A stretch of DNA of 46,027 nt, from contig CAJAES010000065.1 in NCBI GenBank assembly GCA_903938815.1, forward strand, positions 1 to 46,027, read 5' to 3'. The notes beneath the pieces are model-generated. The model did no database searches. It saw only the letters and a list, made by a program, of their open reading frames with translations, and was not told the origin of the DNA. The position numbers and the translations under genes are program-made. Position 1 is the stretch's first letter; every line of letters begins with the position of its first letter. This DNA comes from an uncultured beta proteobacterium (GTDB lineage: Bacteria > Pseudomonadota > Gammaproteobacteria > Burkholderiales > Burkholderiaceae_C). This document shows positions 16,113 to 26,083 of the stretch, in pieces.

Positions 16113-16118
16113 TCGCGA

Positions 16119-19100
16119 TCAACGTTGCGCCTGCACCTCGGTCCGGCGCAGAAACGCGTCGAGCAGCCCAGGGTGGAACGCATTGCGGTCGTAGTGCACC
16201 GTGAGGTCGGCGCGGCATAGCGGGCCGTCCAGGTCGACGTGGACATTGAGCGGCCAATGGAAGCGGTCGAAGCCCACCACGTCGATCACCTGCTCCTGAC
16301 CAGGCGGCACTTGCTGCGCAGGCACCAGGGTCGCAGTGAAGTTGAAGGTCGCATCGAACGACACTGCGCCCATGCCGACCGGAAGAGTCGCAGACAGACG
16401 GGCACCGGCCGTGGCTTCAGCTTCCACCATGCGGTCGGCCAAACCGACAACGGGCTCGTTGCTCGCGACCAGCGGCACCAAGGCCCAGTGCAGGCCGCAA
16501 TAGCGGAACGGTTGGGTCAGGTGCTCACCGCGCCCGTTGGCGACGACTCCCATGCGCAGGGATGGTCGCCCGGTTGCGCCCAGCATGGCGTCGAGCACGT
16601 ATCGCAGAAAGCCGGCCTTGGGCGACACGCCCTGTCTGCGGCAGTCATCCAGGATGGCCTGCACGCGCTCGTGGGCGATGACTGCCCTGAGCGTACGGAA
16701 GTCCGCGGTGCGCGAGGGAGATGCGGCGGCGGCGGCGGGTGTCGATTCCCACGTGCCCTTGCGTTGAAGTGCTGCGGTCTGTCGAGCCTCGTGCGATAAC
16801 TGCTCGGACACGTGCACCAGGTAATCCTGCAAGGTCGTCGAACCAAGGCCGGTACCGGTGCGGTAATGTCCGAGCAGGCGTGGCAGCATCATTTCATTGC
16901 CCCACCCGTCGTCGAATGCGTGGTGCAGGTCCAGTATCAGTGCCGTGTGGCCGTCGGTCGAACGCTGCAACTCGAAACGCGCCAGGGCCTCGCCGGTGCA
17001 CAGCGTTGCCTCGGTCCAGGTGTTCACGCAGCGGTCCAGGCGATTCTGGATGACGGTTGCGAGGTCGCGAGCTGTTCCCTGGACTTCGGGGTGAACGGTC
17101 AGGCTCGGAGCCCACTCGGCATGGATGCGCTGGAAAACGCGCCCCGACCGCCTGACAAGACCGCTGCGAAACGCGGGTTGCTCCTGAACCAGGGCCTGCA
17201 GGCTGGAGCGCCAGCGCGCGACGTCACCGATCGAGTCCTGGATGATGTAGGCCATCCTGGCGCGCCAGCAGCCTTGACCTGCCACTTCAGGGGCCACGGA
17301 AGCCTCGACCATCAGCTCCTGCAGGTAGGAAAGCGGGGCTTCGACGAAGCCACCGGGCTCGGCACGCGCTGCGGGAGGCGCATCGCTGGGGACGGACACG
17401 GCGGCATCGCTGGAACCCGCTGGTGCCGCAGGCTGGAAAGCCAGCGCCGCGGCCAGTGCACGCACCGTCTGCCGCTTGAAGACGTCGCGAACCGTGGCGC
17501 TGAAGCCCAAACGCGCGAGGCGGCGGGACAGTCGGACTGCGCTGATGGAGTCTCCGCCAACAGCGAAGAAGTTGTCGTCCAGGCCGATGGACTGCACATC
17601 CAGGACTTCACGCCACGCTTGGAGCATCACTTGCTCGGCCTGCGTCGACGGTGCGGCGATGGCTGGCGGCTGCGAGCGAGCCGAATGATCGACGAGCAGC
17701 GCCTTCAGCTCGGCATCGTCCACCTTGCCGTTCACGGTGAGTGGGAAGGAAGGCAAGACTAGGTATGCGTCGGCGCACATGTAGTGCGGCAGCAGCTCAC
17801 GGCACTTGGCCTGTACCCGCTCCTGCACGGAGGCTTCGTCCCGCGACATCACGGCCAGCCCGATCGCGTCGGTGGATACACCCGTCGCCGGTTCCTTGAG
17901 CTTGAACGCAAGTGCGCGGCAAGCGCTCACACCCTCGACCTGCATCGCGGCGCGTTCGATCTCCTCCAGTTCGATGCGAAAGCCGTTGCGCTTGATCTGC
18001 CTGTCAGCCCGCCCGACGTACAGCAGATGGCCCGTCGCGTCACGGTAGGCCAGATCGCCCGAGCAATACAGGCGCGAACCCGGAGGTCCGCCGGCCGGGT
18101 CGGGGATGAATCGCTTTGCAGTCAGCCGCGGCTGGCCCAGATACCCGCAGGCGAGCCCCAGGCCGCCCACCAGCACTTCGCCCACTTCGCCGATCGATGG
18201 ATCGAGCCCGTCCGCGGTGCGGAGGACGATGCTCCACAGCGGGAGCGCGCCGCCTATCGGCGAGGCATCGGCGGCCAGGCCTTCGGTGACCCGGGGATCC
18301 CTGAGGTCGACATGAGTCGAGTGGACAGTCGTCTCCGTGATGCCATAGAAGTTGTGCAGGCCGCAGGCTTGTTGCTCGAGCCATCGCCGGCAACGGGCCA
18401 CCTCCGCCATGCGCAAAGCTTCGCCGCCAAAGACCATATGCCGCAGTGGGCTGGGCGGACGGACGCCACCGGTCTCGGCCGCGTCGAGCAGCGAACGCAG
18501 CAGTGTCGGTGTCGAACTGAGTACGCCGACCTCTCGACGATGGAGCCAGTCCAGCAACGATGGCGGGTCGGCCCTCAGGCCCTTCGGGGCAATGGCCAGG
18601 CGACCTCGGGTCAGCAACGCGCCCATGACTTCCCAGATGGAGAAGTCGAAGGCATAGCTGTGAACCATGCTCCAGCACAGCCCCGGGGGGATGCCGGCAG
18701 CCTTCACGGCGCTTTGCACCAGGTGCAACACGCTCGACTGGAGCACCATCACGCCCTTCGGGTCTCCAGTGGATCCGGAGGTGAACAGGATGTAGGCCAG
18801 GCAGTCGGTCGCGGCACCTGGTGCGGGGGTGGGGCTCGCCCCAAGCACAACGCCATCCGGCTGCTGGAAGGTGCGTGGCAAGGAACCCGAGGCATCGTTG
18901 GACGAGCCGAGCCGCCGTACGCAAGCCTGCTCCGCATCCCAGACCAGAGACAGGCAGGCCACCTTCGCGACGCGCTCGCGACGCTGCGCCGGCCACGCCA
19001 GGTCAAGCGGGACGAATGGACTGCCCAGGCCGTAGCACGCCAGGGTTGGGGCAACCGTGCCGGCGTTGTTGGTGCCGAGTATGCCGACGGGGTCTCCGGA

Positions 19101-19289
19101 CCGGTGGCCTGCTTCCAGCAAGGCGGCACGGATCCTCTGCACCGAACGCAACAGGGCCGCGGCGGTCCAGGAGGCCTCGTCGTGGTCGATGAGCACGATG
19201 TCGTCGCCCCGCGCTGCCAGGGCAGATTGCAGCGCCGCCCACAGAGGTGTGTTGGGCGGGACCGAGGATGTCTTGCGGCTGGATATCAT
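16119..19289 (-). CDS. Nonribosomal peptide synthetase, A-T-C
   Basis: A 1056-residue synthetase. Adenylation domain ~20-530: LFTSGSTGDPKG, the A5 region NFYGITETT, SGDLAYR, RADRQIKRNGFRIE, and the A10 lysine in NGKVDDAE. Carrier domain ~545-615 with DDNFFAVGGDSI and phosphopantetheine site Ser581. Condensation domain ~650-1056 with HHAFDDG at 789-795, so the catalytic His is present. My reading of the specificity residues is D-F-W-S-V-G-F-V-H-K, nearest to threonine codes (DFWNIGMVHK) but not identical; Dap or another small polar residue cannot be excluded. ATG at 19289 is chosen, although GTG at 19343 is possible. Starting with A and ending with C makes it dependent on partner proteins. It is the last synthetase in the operon. 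Confidence 0.9.
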   Translation of the reverse strand: MISSRKTSSVPPNTPLWAALQSALAARGDDIVLIDHDEASWTAAALLRSVQRIRAALLEAGHRSGDPVGILGTNNAGTVAPTLACYGLGSPFVPLDLAWPAQRRERVAKVACLSLVWDAEQACVRRLGSSNDASGSLPRTFQQPDGVVLGASPTPAPGAATDCLAYILFTSGSTGDPKGVMVLQSSVLHLVQSAVKAAGIPPGLCWSMVHSYAFDFSIWEVMGALLTRGRLAIAPKGLRADPPSLLDWLHRREVGVLSSTPTLLRSLLDAAETGGVRPPSPLRHMVFGGEALRMAEVARCRRWLEQQACGLHNFYGITETTVHSTHVDLRDPRVTEGLAADASPIGGALPLWSIVLRTADGLDPSIGEVGEVLVGGLGLACGYLGQPRLTAKRFIPDPAGGPPGSRLYCSGDLAYRDATGHLLYVGRADRQIKRNGFRIELEEIERAAMQVEGVSACRALAFKLKEPATGVSTDAIGLAVMSRDEASVQERVQAKCRELLPHYMCADAYLVLPSFPLTVNGKVDDAELKALLVDHSARSQPPAIAAPSTQAEQVMLQAWREVLDVQSIGLDDNFFAVGGDSISAVRLSRRLARLGFSATVRDVFKRQTVRALAAALAFQPAAPAGSSDAAVSVPSDAPPAARAEPGGFVEAPLSYLQELMVEASVAPEVAGQGCWRARMAYIIQDSIGDVARWRSSLQALVQEQPAFRSGLVRRSGRVFQRIHAEWAPSLTVHPEVQGTARDLATVIQNRLDRCVNTWTEATLCTGEALARFELQRSTDGHTALILDLHHAFDDGWGNEMMLPRLLGHYRTGTGLGSTTLQDYLVHVSEQLSHEARQTAALQRKGTWESTPAAAAASPSRTADFRTLRAVIAHERVQAILDDCRRQGVSPKAGFLRYVLDAMLGATGRPSLRMGVVANGRGEHLTQPFRYCGLHWALVPLVASNEPVVGLADRMVEAEATAGARLSATLPVGMGAVSFDATFNFTATLVPAQQVPPGQEQVIDVVGFDRFHWPLNVHVDLDGPLCRADLTVHYDRNAFHPGLLDAFLRRTEVQAQR

Positions 19290-19439
19290 GTGATGACGAT
19301 GGCTGTCGAGGAACCGTCGGTCTGTCTCCCGGCGGGCACGCACTGCAGACGCCGTGGGCTGCCTGCACGCGGCAGGCGAGGCGATCGGGCGACCGCGCCT
19401 TGCGCATGCCAGCGAGGCAGCGCAGGGCCGTGTCCGGGG

Positions 19440-20477
19440 TCAGCGCAGGGAACTTGCCGGTGAAGAGTCCAGGAATCCTTCGAGCCACTGGATTCGGGTG
19501 CCGGCACGAGTCAATACCTCGGCGGCGAGAACCAGGTCGAGCATGCCCATGCCGAACGGACTGAAGCACCGAGGGCGGGTTGCGTCCAGGCTCTGCCGGC
19601 CCAGCAGCAGCGCGGCGAGTTCGACGGCGTGCGTGGCGGGGTCGACGGACACCGCCTTGCCGAGACTGGTTCCATGGCTGGTGGCCAGTCGGACGCTGTC
19701 GACGACATTGCTGCAGGCCGTGAGGGCCTCGGGTTGCAGGTCGCGCAGGGACAGATGCAGCAAGGTGGCCTTCCCGGTCATCCACCCGGGCAGCAGCCCG
19801 ACGTGAGGGTCGACGGCGCTGGTCGCGAAGACCACGAGTTCGGCATCGTCGAGCTGGTCGATCGCGCGGGCCGCCGAGGCGGTGCCGAGGTCGGTCATGT
19901 CCTCCGAGAACTCTGCTGCCCGGATTGTGTTCAGGTCGAAGACCCGCATGTCACGCCACCGGAACCCGGCTTCGTGCAGGGCTCGCGCCACGCACGCCGA
20001 AAGCGGACCTGCGCCGACCACGCCCAGGGTGCCGAGCTGGTGGCGCGGGTGGAGCACCTGGGCTGCTGCTGCTGCCGACCACGCGGTGCGCGCCAGGCTG
20101 ATCCAGGACCCATCCATGATGGCAACGGGGCGGCCGGTCTTGCGGTCGTTGAGGACCATGACCGCGCTTGCGCGGGGAAGTCCGCGCGCCACGTTGTCGG
20201 GCACGCTGGCGATCCACTTCACGCCGAATATGGGGCTGTCGCCGTCGCGGGAAGCCGCCAATGCGATGACCCGGTCGGGCTCGGCGGGCTCGCCGAGCTT
20301 GAAGAACAGGCTGTCGGGGTTGCGCAGCACTCCGGCAGCGTGGTCGCAGTAGGCGCGGCCCATCAGGGAAGCACCCTCTCGATGCCCGATCTCCATCAGG
20401 ATGGCACGAACCGCGGCGGCGGACAGCCAGGCCACCGTGCCGGATCCCAGGTGTGTCGATGTCGTCATTGCTGCCAT
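19440..20477 (-). CDS. SbnB-like N-(2-amino-2-carboxyethyl)-glutamate dehydrogenase (2,3-diaminopropionate pathway)
   Basis: A member of the ornithine cyclodeaminase/mu-crystallin family. The Rossmann motif is LGVVGAGPLSACVARALHEA. Substrate-region features include SDSPIF-like GDSPIFGVKWIASVPDNVARG, with the conserved Lys of KWIAS. In staphyloferrin B and viomycin-type pathways, this family oxidises N-(1-amino-1-carboxyl-2-ethyl)-glutamate to L-2,3-diaminopropionate and 2-oxoglutarate. The presence of an SbnA-like partner in the same operon supports SbnB function over a cyclodeaminase. Translation begins at ATG 20477 or 20468, immediately after the MFS stop at 20483, so it is coupled. The upstream 27 codons in frame are not part of the family. 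Confidence 0.85.
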   Translation of the reverse strand: MAAMTTSTHLGSGTVAWLSAAAVRAILMEIGHREGASLMGRAYCDHAAGVLRNPDSLFFKLGEPAEPDRVIALAASRDGDSPIFGVKWIASVPDNVARGLPRASAVMVLNDRKTGRPVAIMDGSWISLARTAWSAAAAAQVLHPRHQLGTLGVVGAGPLSACVARALHEAGFRWRDMRVFDLNTIRAAEFSEDMTDLGTASAARAIDQLDDAELVVFATSAVDPHVGLLPGWMTGKATLLHLSLRDLQPEALTACSNVVDSVRLATSHGTSLGKAVSVDPATHAVELAALLLGRQSLDATRPRCFSPFGMGMLDLVLAAEVLTRAGTRIQWLEGFLDSSPASSLR

Positions 20478-20482
20478 GTGAT

Positions 20483-21742
20483 TCACTTGTGCCACCGGAT
20501 GTAGACGAAGGCGGCGCTGATGATGTGCAGCAACGCGGCGCCCACGATGATCGGCCACACCGCGGACAGCGAGAACGCGACCGCGGCGATCAACAGGTAC
20601 CCGAAGATCTCCAGGGTGCCTTCCACCAAGGAAAGCAGGGATTCGACGGTGGAGCGATGCGTGTCAGGGGCGTTCTCGTGCACCTCGGCATCCAGCAGCG
20701 GGTACTTGATCGCATCGAACGCGATGTACAGCCCCCAGAACGCCAGGGCCAGCGCTCCGGATGGCAGACCCACGGCGAGCAGCAGCGGCAACCCCGACAT
20801 CACACCGCAAAGGATCAGGCGCGCGCGGACGGACAGCCAGCCCAGCGCGCCTGCAAGCGTGTTGCCGCCGAGCGAGCACAGAACGAATGCAGACCACGAC
20901 AGGCCCGCCACGGTGAGGGCGTCATCGGGGAAGTAGGCCTGCATGAGCGGCTGCCAGGTCTTGAAGGTCCCGCACGCAGCCAGGATGATGATGATCTTGT
21001 AGATCAGGACGGTTCTCAGCGCGCTGCTGCCAGCGACGTACTGCGCCGCTTCGCGATTGTGGGTCCAGAGATCCATCACGACGCGCCGAAGCCTGGCGCC
21101 CGGGGTGCCCGTGTCGGCATCCGGGCCGTGGCTGCGCTCCGGGCTGGCGTCAGGTGTCATGGCGCACGCAACGAAGGCCAGGAGGCAGGACAGCGCCGCG
21201 CCCATGCAGACCACGCCGGTGCCGTAGCCGGCCAGCGCCGCGGTGAGCAAGCCGCCGCCGAGTGCGCCCGCCAGCTGGTAGTGATAGAGCCTGAGGAACG
21301 GCTTCTCCAGGGACTCATGGCCCGCCTTCTGGCACAGGGAAGCGAACCAACCATTGAGCGCGCCGGACTGGAATGTCATGGCGATGCCGAGCAGCGCATA
21401 GGACAGCGCAATCACCCCGAAGCTCGACGTCGCCAGCAGCACTGCGAATATGGCACTGCGCATCAGGCACGAGATCCCCACGGAAAGGCGGCGCCCATAG
21501 CGGTCCGCGATGGCACCCGTGGGCGCCTCGCAAAGCGCGATCAGGATCGAAGAAACAACTTCCAGCAGGGAGAACTGCGCGAAGGACAGGCCCCGCGACG
21601 TGAAGAAGACCACGTCGCTCGAGAAGAAGAAGCCGCGGTGGAGAGCCAGAAAGAAGGTCACGCCGAAGATGCCGAACGGCAGCGCGGGCGCCCTGTCGGC
21701 TGCGGCAGGACGAAGTTCGGTGGGTGTGGATTCGGTCGACAT
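20483..21742 (-). CDS. MFS transporter, probable peptide exporter
   Basis: A 419-residue integral membrane protein with about 12 predicted transmembrane segments, such as FGIFGVTFFLALHRGFFFSS and VSSILIALCEAPTGAIADRY. The MFS motif A appears as GAIADRYGRRLSV between TM2 and TM3. A hydrophilic loop (TPDASPERSHGPDADTGTPG) separates the two six-helix halves. It lies between the SbnB-like gene and the C-A-T-C synthetase, 12 bp after the synthetase stop, so it is co-transcribed. The likely role is export of, and self-protection against, the peptide. The substrate is inference from position. Confidence 0.87.
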   Translation of the reverse strand: MSTESTPTELRPAAADRAPALPFGIFGVTFFLALHRGFFFSSDVVFFTSRGLSFAQFSLLEVVSSILIALCEAPTGAIADRYGRRLSVGISCLMRSAIFAVLLATSSFGVIALSYALLGIAMTFQSGALNGWFASLCQKAGHESLEKPFLRLYHYQLAGALGGGLLTAALAGYGTGVVCMGAALSCLLAFVACAMTPDASPERSHGPDADTGTPGARLRRVVMDLWTHNREAAQYVAGSSALRTVLIYKIIIILAACGTFKTWQPLMQAYFPDDALTVAGLSWSAFVLCSLGGNTLAGALGWLSVRARLILCGVMSGLPLLLAVGLPSGALALAFWGLYIAFDAIKYPLLDAEVHENAPDTHRSTVESLLSLVEGTLEIFGYLLIAAVAFSLSAVWPIIVGAALLHIISAAFVYIRWHK

Positions 21743-21754
21743 GGTCGAAGGCGC

Positions 21755-24700
21755 CTAGTCGAGGCACGCCCGCTGCGACGGCGCGGACACGAGCATGCTC
21801 AGCCTCGCCGCGATGTCCTCCAGCAGGGCTGGGATGCGGTCGCCATGCGGGCCATTGCGGTTGTACACGGCGCCGATGTGCGGACGGGCCGAAAGGTCCA
21901 GGGCGATGTCGAGCGCGAACTTCGGCAGGCTGCAGTCGGTCAGGCTGAGCTCTTCGCAGTGCAGTCCTTCCAGGGCCAGGGGCAGTTCGCCTTCGATGGT
22001 GAGCACCACCTGCACGAGGCTGCTGCCGCCGTGGCCGGCGCGGGGCTGCCCGGTGGCCTTCGTGATGCTTGCCAAGGCGATGTGTTCAGCCTCGCGCGCG
22101 CGGCGCAGCGCCCTGGCCACGTTCGCGATGGCGGCGGCGGGATGCCGCGGAATGCCGCGCAGCCTGACCGGGACCGTGTTCGTGAAGCAGCCGACCACTT
22201 CGGCAGCCTGGGGACCCGAGCGATTCGCGGTAGGCACTCCGATGCAGAAGTCCTCGCAATCGGTGAGTTCGCGGACCGCCTCGTAGGTCGCCAGGAGCAG
22301 CAGTTCATAGATGCTGGCATCCTGCGAGCGCGCGGCTCGATCCAGTAGCTGCGGCAGGCCGTCGTCCAACGCGACCTGGTGTTCGCCACGCGCCGGATCC
22401 TGCGTCGTCGTGCCCAGGGGCGAGAACGGCTCGAGACCGGCCAGTTCGCCTTTCCAGAAGGCCTCGCCCGAGGCCCGCTTGCATTCCAGAGCTGCCTCGA
22501 TCTTCAGTTGTGCACGGGGATCGCCGGGCGGAATTTCGTCTTCCGGGCTCCAATGTGCCGCAGGGCGATAGAACCGACCAAGGTCCGCGGTGATCAGTTC
22601 GGAGGACCAGCCGTCGGTTGCGATGTGATGGACACACAGCAGGAGGTAATGCTCCCCGCCGGTGACACACGCCAACGCGAAGCGAGCGACCGGACCTGAC
22701 GACAGGTCGAACGGACGCCCTGCGACGGCCTCGATCCAGCGCCATGCGGCGTCCTGCGTGGTGAATTCCCGCCCGGTGTCGAGCACGGCGTCTCCCAAGG
22801 GCAACTGCCGACAGCGATAACCCAGCGGCGAGTCGTCCGTCGGGTCGAACACCGTACGCAGGCCGGGGTGGCGGATCAGCAGCGCACGGCAGGCACGTTC
22901 GAGGGCAACGACGTCGACCTTGCCGCGCAGGCGATAGATCAGCGGCACGGCGTAGGAGTCGCTGCCGCCGGCGAGCTCGTTCATGAACAGGTACTGGACC
23001 TGCTGATGCGTGGGTTCCAGCGAACCGGCAAGGACGTCAGTCGCCGGTGCATTTGCCGGCGCGGGCACAAGCTGCTCGAGAGCCTTGCGCAGCACCGGCA
23101 GCCTGGGGTCCCTGAGCACGCTGGATACGCTGATGCGTGCGCCAAGATCCCGTTCCAGGCGGGCCATCAGCCGCATCAGCGCCAACGAGGTGCCGCCATG
23201 GCGGAAAAAGTGTGCATCGGGGTCCCTGGGCTGGATGGGGAGACATCCCACCCAGGCGCGGGCCACCAGGTCGTTCTCGACCCAGGCCATGGTCTGCTCA
23301 TGCGCCATCGAAACCGCGCGCACTTGCTCCACGGCTGCACGGCACTGCGCCATGTCGAGCTTGCCGGACGCGTTCGTGGGCACCTGTGCAAGCCAGGCCA
23401 CGCTCTGCGGCAGCATGTGTGCGGGCAGTCGCAGTGCAAGGCGCTCGGCCAGCCGATCCAGCTGATCGCGCACGGAGCTGTCGCCGCAGACCACGCAGTC
23501 CAGCCACGTGCGCCCGTACGAGGACTGCACGACCGGTATGGCCACCGAGCCAGGCAGCAAGCGCTGGACTTCGGCCGCAAGCTCGCCGACTTCGGTGCGC
23601 TTGCCATCGATCTTGACCTGCCCGTCATGGCGGCCGAGACAGACGAAGGTGTCGTCGACCATTTTCATCGCCCGGTCGCCCGTGCGGTACGCACGCTGCC
23701 CGTCGGGCGAGCGTGGGTCGGGTCGCCATGCGCGAGCGGACTCTCTGGCCTGGCCGAGATAGCCCCAGGCCAGCATCTCGCCGGCGATGGTCAGATCACC
23801 GACGCATCCACCCAGCAGCGGGCGGCCGTGGCGATCCACGATCGCAGCGGAAGCGGTCGGAACGACGGGGCCGATGGGGTGGACGCCCGCGGTCGTGTCG
23901 CCGCTCTTGAGATCCGCGATGAAGGTGATGACCGTGCATTCGGTCGGGCCGTAGAGGTTGAGGACCCGGCGGCTGGCGATGTTGTGCAGGGGGAAGTTCG
24001 CGTCGACCATCTCGCCGCACAACCCCAGCGTGCCGGCTTCGATCCGGCCGTTCGCGGCCAGGACCATGCGGGCGAGCGTCGGGGTCATCATCGCGAAGTC
24101 GATGCCGGGCCCGCTCAGCAGGGCCATGCACTGCGCCACCATGCCGGCGTGCTCCCATGCCAGCACGCGCAGTTCGCCACCACACGCCAGGCAGGATGCC
24201 AATTCGGTGATGTAGGCGTCGAAGGCCACCGAGGACACCTGGAGCACCACGTGGCCCGGCTGGATGTCGAAGGCCTGGACATGGCTGGCTGCCATCGCAT
24301 CGAGGGCAGCGTGGGGCACGAGGACAGGCTTGGCCCGACCGGTGGACCCGGAGGTGAAGATCAGGTATGCGCCGCGGCTGGCGTCGCGGCGGCGGGCCGC
24401 AGCAGCGGGATCGGGGGAGACCTCGATGCCTACGAGGTCGCGCAGATCCTTCGCGCCGGGGTGCAGCGTGATGGTCATGAACGGAGCCGCCAGCGCACGC
24501 AGCGACTCGCGCCGCTCTTGCGGCAGGCAGGCATCGAGCGGCACGTACACCGCGCCCAGTTCCCACAGTGCCAGGATGAGCGCAGGCAGGGCCACGCACC
24601 GGCTGGTCACCACGCAGACACAGTCTCCAGGGCGCAGGCCGGATTCGGCCAGCAGGCCTTTCCAGGCCGCGACGGCGTCGAGCAACTGCCGATACGTCAG

Positions 24701-26083
24701 CGCCACGTCGCCATCGGACACCGCTCGAAGCCCAGGGTGAGCAGCCGCGACCGCGCGCACCCGCGAGGTCAGCCGCGCGTGCGGGCCTCCGTGCCGGACG
24801 GGAACCACCGAGTCCGGGCAGACGAGGAGATCCTCGATGGGCGTATCGACGCCCGACGCACGCAGCCGGACGGCCAGATCGCACAGCAACTTGGCCAGTG
24901 TGTGGGCCCAGGCGTGGCCATGCCTGAGTGAATCCTGCACGACCCGGATCCGGGCGGAATGGGTCGGTGAGGTTTCGAGACACACCTGCAACTCGAAGGC
25001 CTGGGCCGTGAGTTCCGTATCGATGCCAGGAGCCTGCCGGAGCGTGACTTCGCCCAGGCAGACCGCCTCGTTGGCTTCCTCGAGTTGCGACACGACACGT
25101 GGGCACGGCGGGTCTCGATCCGCCGCCAGCCGCCCAGGTGCCGTGATGTCCTGCATCGCGGTGTCCGGCGGGCTGTCGATCAATTCAAGCAGCCGCTCGT
25201 CGATGACTTCGCAAAGCACGGACAGCGGCATCTCGCCGTGCAGTGTCACGACGGCCCAGTAGACGCTTGCGTAGTTGCCGAACTCGCTGGCCTCGTCGTC
25301 GTGTGCACGCAGGGAGAACGGCATGCCCATGTCGACCGATCGGGCATCGCCCATGGCAGCGATGGCCAGCGCAACCAGGGCAGACCAGACCACGTACACA
25401 CCCGTACCCATGCGATCGGCAGCCTCGGTCAGGCCGGACAGGGCGGCTTCAGGCAAGGGGTGGAAGCAGGTCGCGTAGCGGCGAGCCGGCCTGCGCAGCG
25501 GATCGCTGCCGGTCGGGTCGGCGAACATCAGGCCACGCAGGCGCTGTTCCGGCAGGCGATCTGCCGCGGTCTTCGAGGCAACTGCGTAGTAGCGGCCCAG
25601 CCATCGCCAGAAGCTCTCCAGTGCAGCGCCATCGAAGGTCAAGTGGTGGCCCACGAAACCCAGCAGCCCGGACTGTGGCCCGAATGGAACGACGGCGACA
25701 TGGAGCAGGGGCGGCCGTTCGAGATCGAAGACGCGCCCCTCCAGCCATGCGTGGAGGCGTCTTGCGGCCTGCGACGGGCTCTCGTCCGCATCGGGAACCA
25801 GTACGCTGACGACGCGCGATACCTCGACGTCATGGGTCAGCACCGCCTGACCGGTGGGATCGATGCCGGTGCGCAGTGCAGGATGGTCACTCATCAACTG
25901 GCACAGTGCGCCGGCCAGCGCTGCGGGGTCCAGAGGACCTTGATAGGTCATCACCTCCGTGACGGCGTAGGCCGCCATGTCGCCGAGCAGGTGCTGATGC
26001 ATCCAGAGGGCACGCATGGGCGCGGGCAGGGCTGCCTGCGCGTCTGCCGACCCTGCGGGGGCCGCCGCGAATCTGGCGGACAT
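21755..26083 (-). CDS. Nonribosomal peptide synthetase, C-A-T-C
   Basis: 1442 residues. First C domain ~20-420 with intact HHLTFDG at 146-152. A domain ~440-915 with IFTSGSTGRAKP, NLYGPTECT, YRTGDRAMK and A10 lysine in NASGKLD. Carrier domain ~925-1000 with FFRHGGTSLAL and Ser966. Second C domain ~1020-1442 with HHIATDG at 1152-1158 and an LCL-like RHPGLRTVF segment. The specificity residues read D622, A623, T626, then M, G, C, L, V, I. I cannot match this to a known substrate; Dap is an attractive candidate because the operon makes it. ATG at 26083 overlaps the stop of the SbnA-like gene (TGATG), so the two are translationally coupled. Confidence 0.92.
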   Translation of the reverse strand: MSARFAAAPAGSADAQAALPAPMRALWMHQHLLGDMAAYAVTEVMTYQGPLDPAALAGALCQLMSDHPALRTGIDPTGQAVLTHDVEVSRVVSVLVPDADESPSQAARRLHAWLEGRVFDLERPPLLHVAVVPFGPQSGLLGFVGHHLTFDGAALESFWRWLGRYYAVASKTAADRLPEQRLRGLMFADPTGSDPLRRPARRYATCFHPLPEAALSGLTEAADRMGTGVYVVWSALVALAIAAMGDARSVDMGMPFSLRAHDDEASEFGNYASVYWAVVTLHGEMPLSVLCEVIDERLLELIDSPPDTAMQDITAPGRLAADRDPPCPRVVSQLEEANEAVCLGEVTLRQAPGIDTELTAQAFELQVCLETSPTHSARIRVVQDSLRHGHAWAHTLAKLLCDLAVRLRASGVDTPIEDLLVCPDSVVPVRHGGPHARLTSRVRAVAAAHPGLRAVSDGDVALTYRQLLDAVAAWKGLLAESGLRPGDCVCVVTSRCVALPALILALWELGAVYVPLDACLPQERRESLRALAAPFMTITLHPGAKDLRDLVGIEVSPDPAAAARRRDASRGAYLIFTSGSTGRAKPVLVPHAALDAMAASHVQAFDIQPGHVVLQVSSVAFDAYITELASCLACGGELRVLAWEHAGMVAQCMALLSGPGIDFAMMTPTLARMVLAANGRIEAGTLGLCGEMVDANFPLHNIASRRVLNLYGPTECTVITFIADLKSGDTTAGVHPIGPVVPTASAAIVDRHGRPLLGGCVGDLTIAGEMLAWGYLGQARESARAWRPDPRSPDGQRAYRTGDRAMKMVDDTFVCLGRHDGQVKIDGKRTEVGELAAEVQRLLPGSVAIPVVQSSYGRTWLDCVVCGDSSVRDQLDRLAERLALRLPAHMLPQSVAWLAQVPTNASGKLDMAQCRAAVEQVRAVSMAHEQTMAWVENDLVARAWVGCLPIQPRDPDAHFFRHGGTSLALMRLMARLERDLGARISVSSVLRDPRLPVLRKALEQLVPAPANAPATDVLAGSLEPTHQQVQYLFMNELAGGSDSYAVPLIYRLRGKVDVVALERACRALLIRHPGLRTVFDPTDDSPLGYRCRQLPLGDAVLDTGREFTTQDAAWRWIEAVAGRPFDLSSGPVARFALACVTGGEHYLLLCVHHIATDGWSSELITADLGRFYRPAAHWSPEDEIPPGDPRAQLKIEAALECKRASGEAFWKGELAGLEPFSPLGTTTQDPARGEHQVALDDGLPQLLDRAARSQDASIYELLLLATYEAVRELTDCEDFCIGVPTANRSGPQAAEVVGCFTNTVPVRLRGIPRHPAAAIANVARALRRAREAEHIALASITKATGQPRAGHGGSSLVQVVLTIEGELPLALEGLHCEELSLTDCSLPKFALDIALDLSARPHIGAVYNRNGPHGDRIPALLEDIAARLSMLVSAPSQRACLD

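Noticed and set aside
20453..22348. Long open frame of 631 codons on the plus strand
   Set aside because: It is antisense to the MFS transporter and the C-A-T-C synthetase, has low-complexity Arg/Gln/Gly composition, and matches no family; a product of high GC.
22868..24931. Open frame of 687 codons on the plus strand
   Set aside because: It runs antisense across the well-supported A-T region of the C-A-T-C synthetase and has no domain content.
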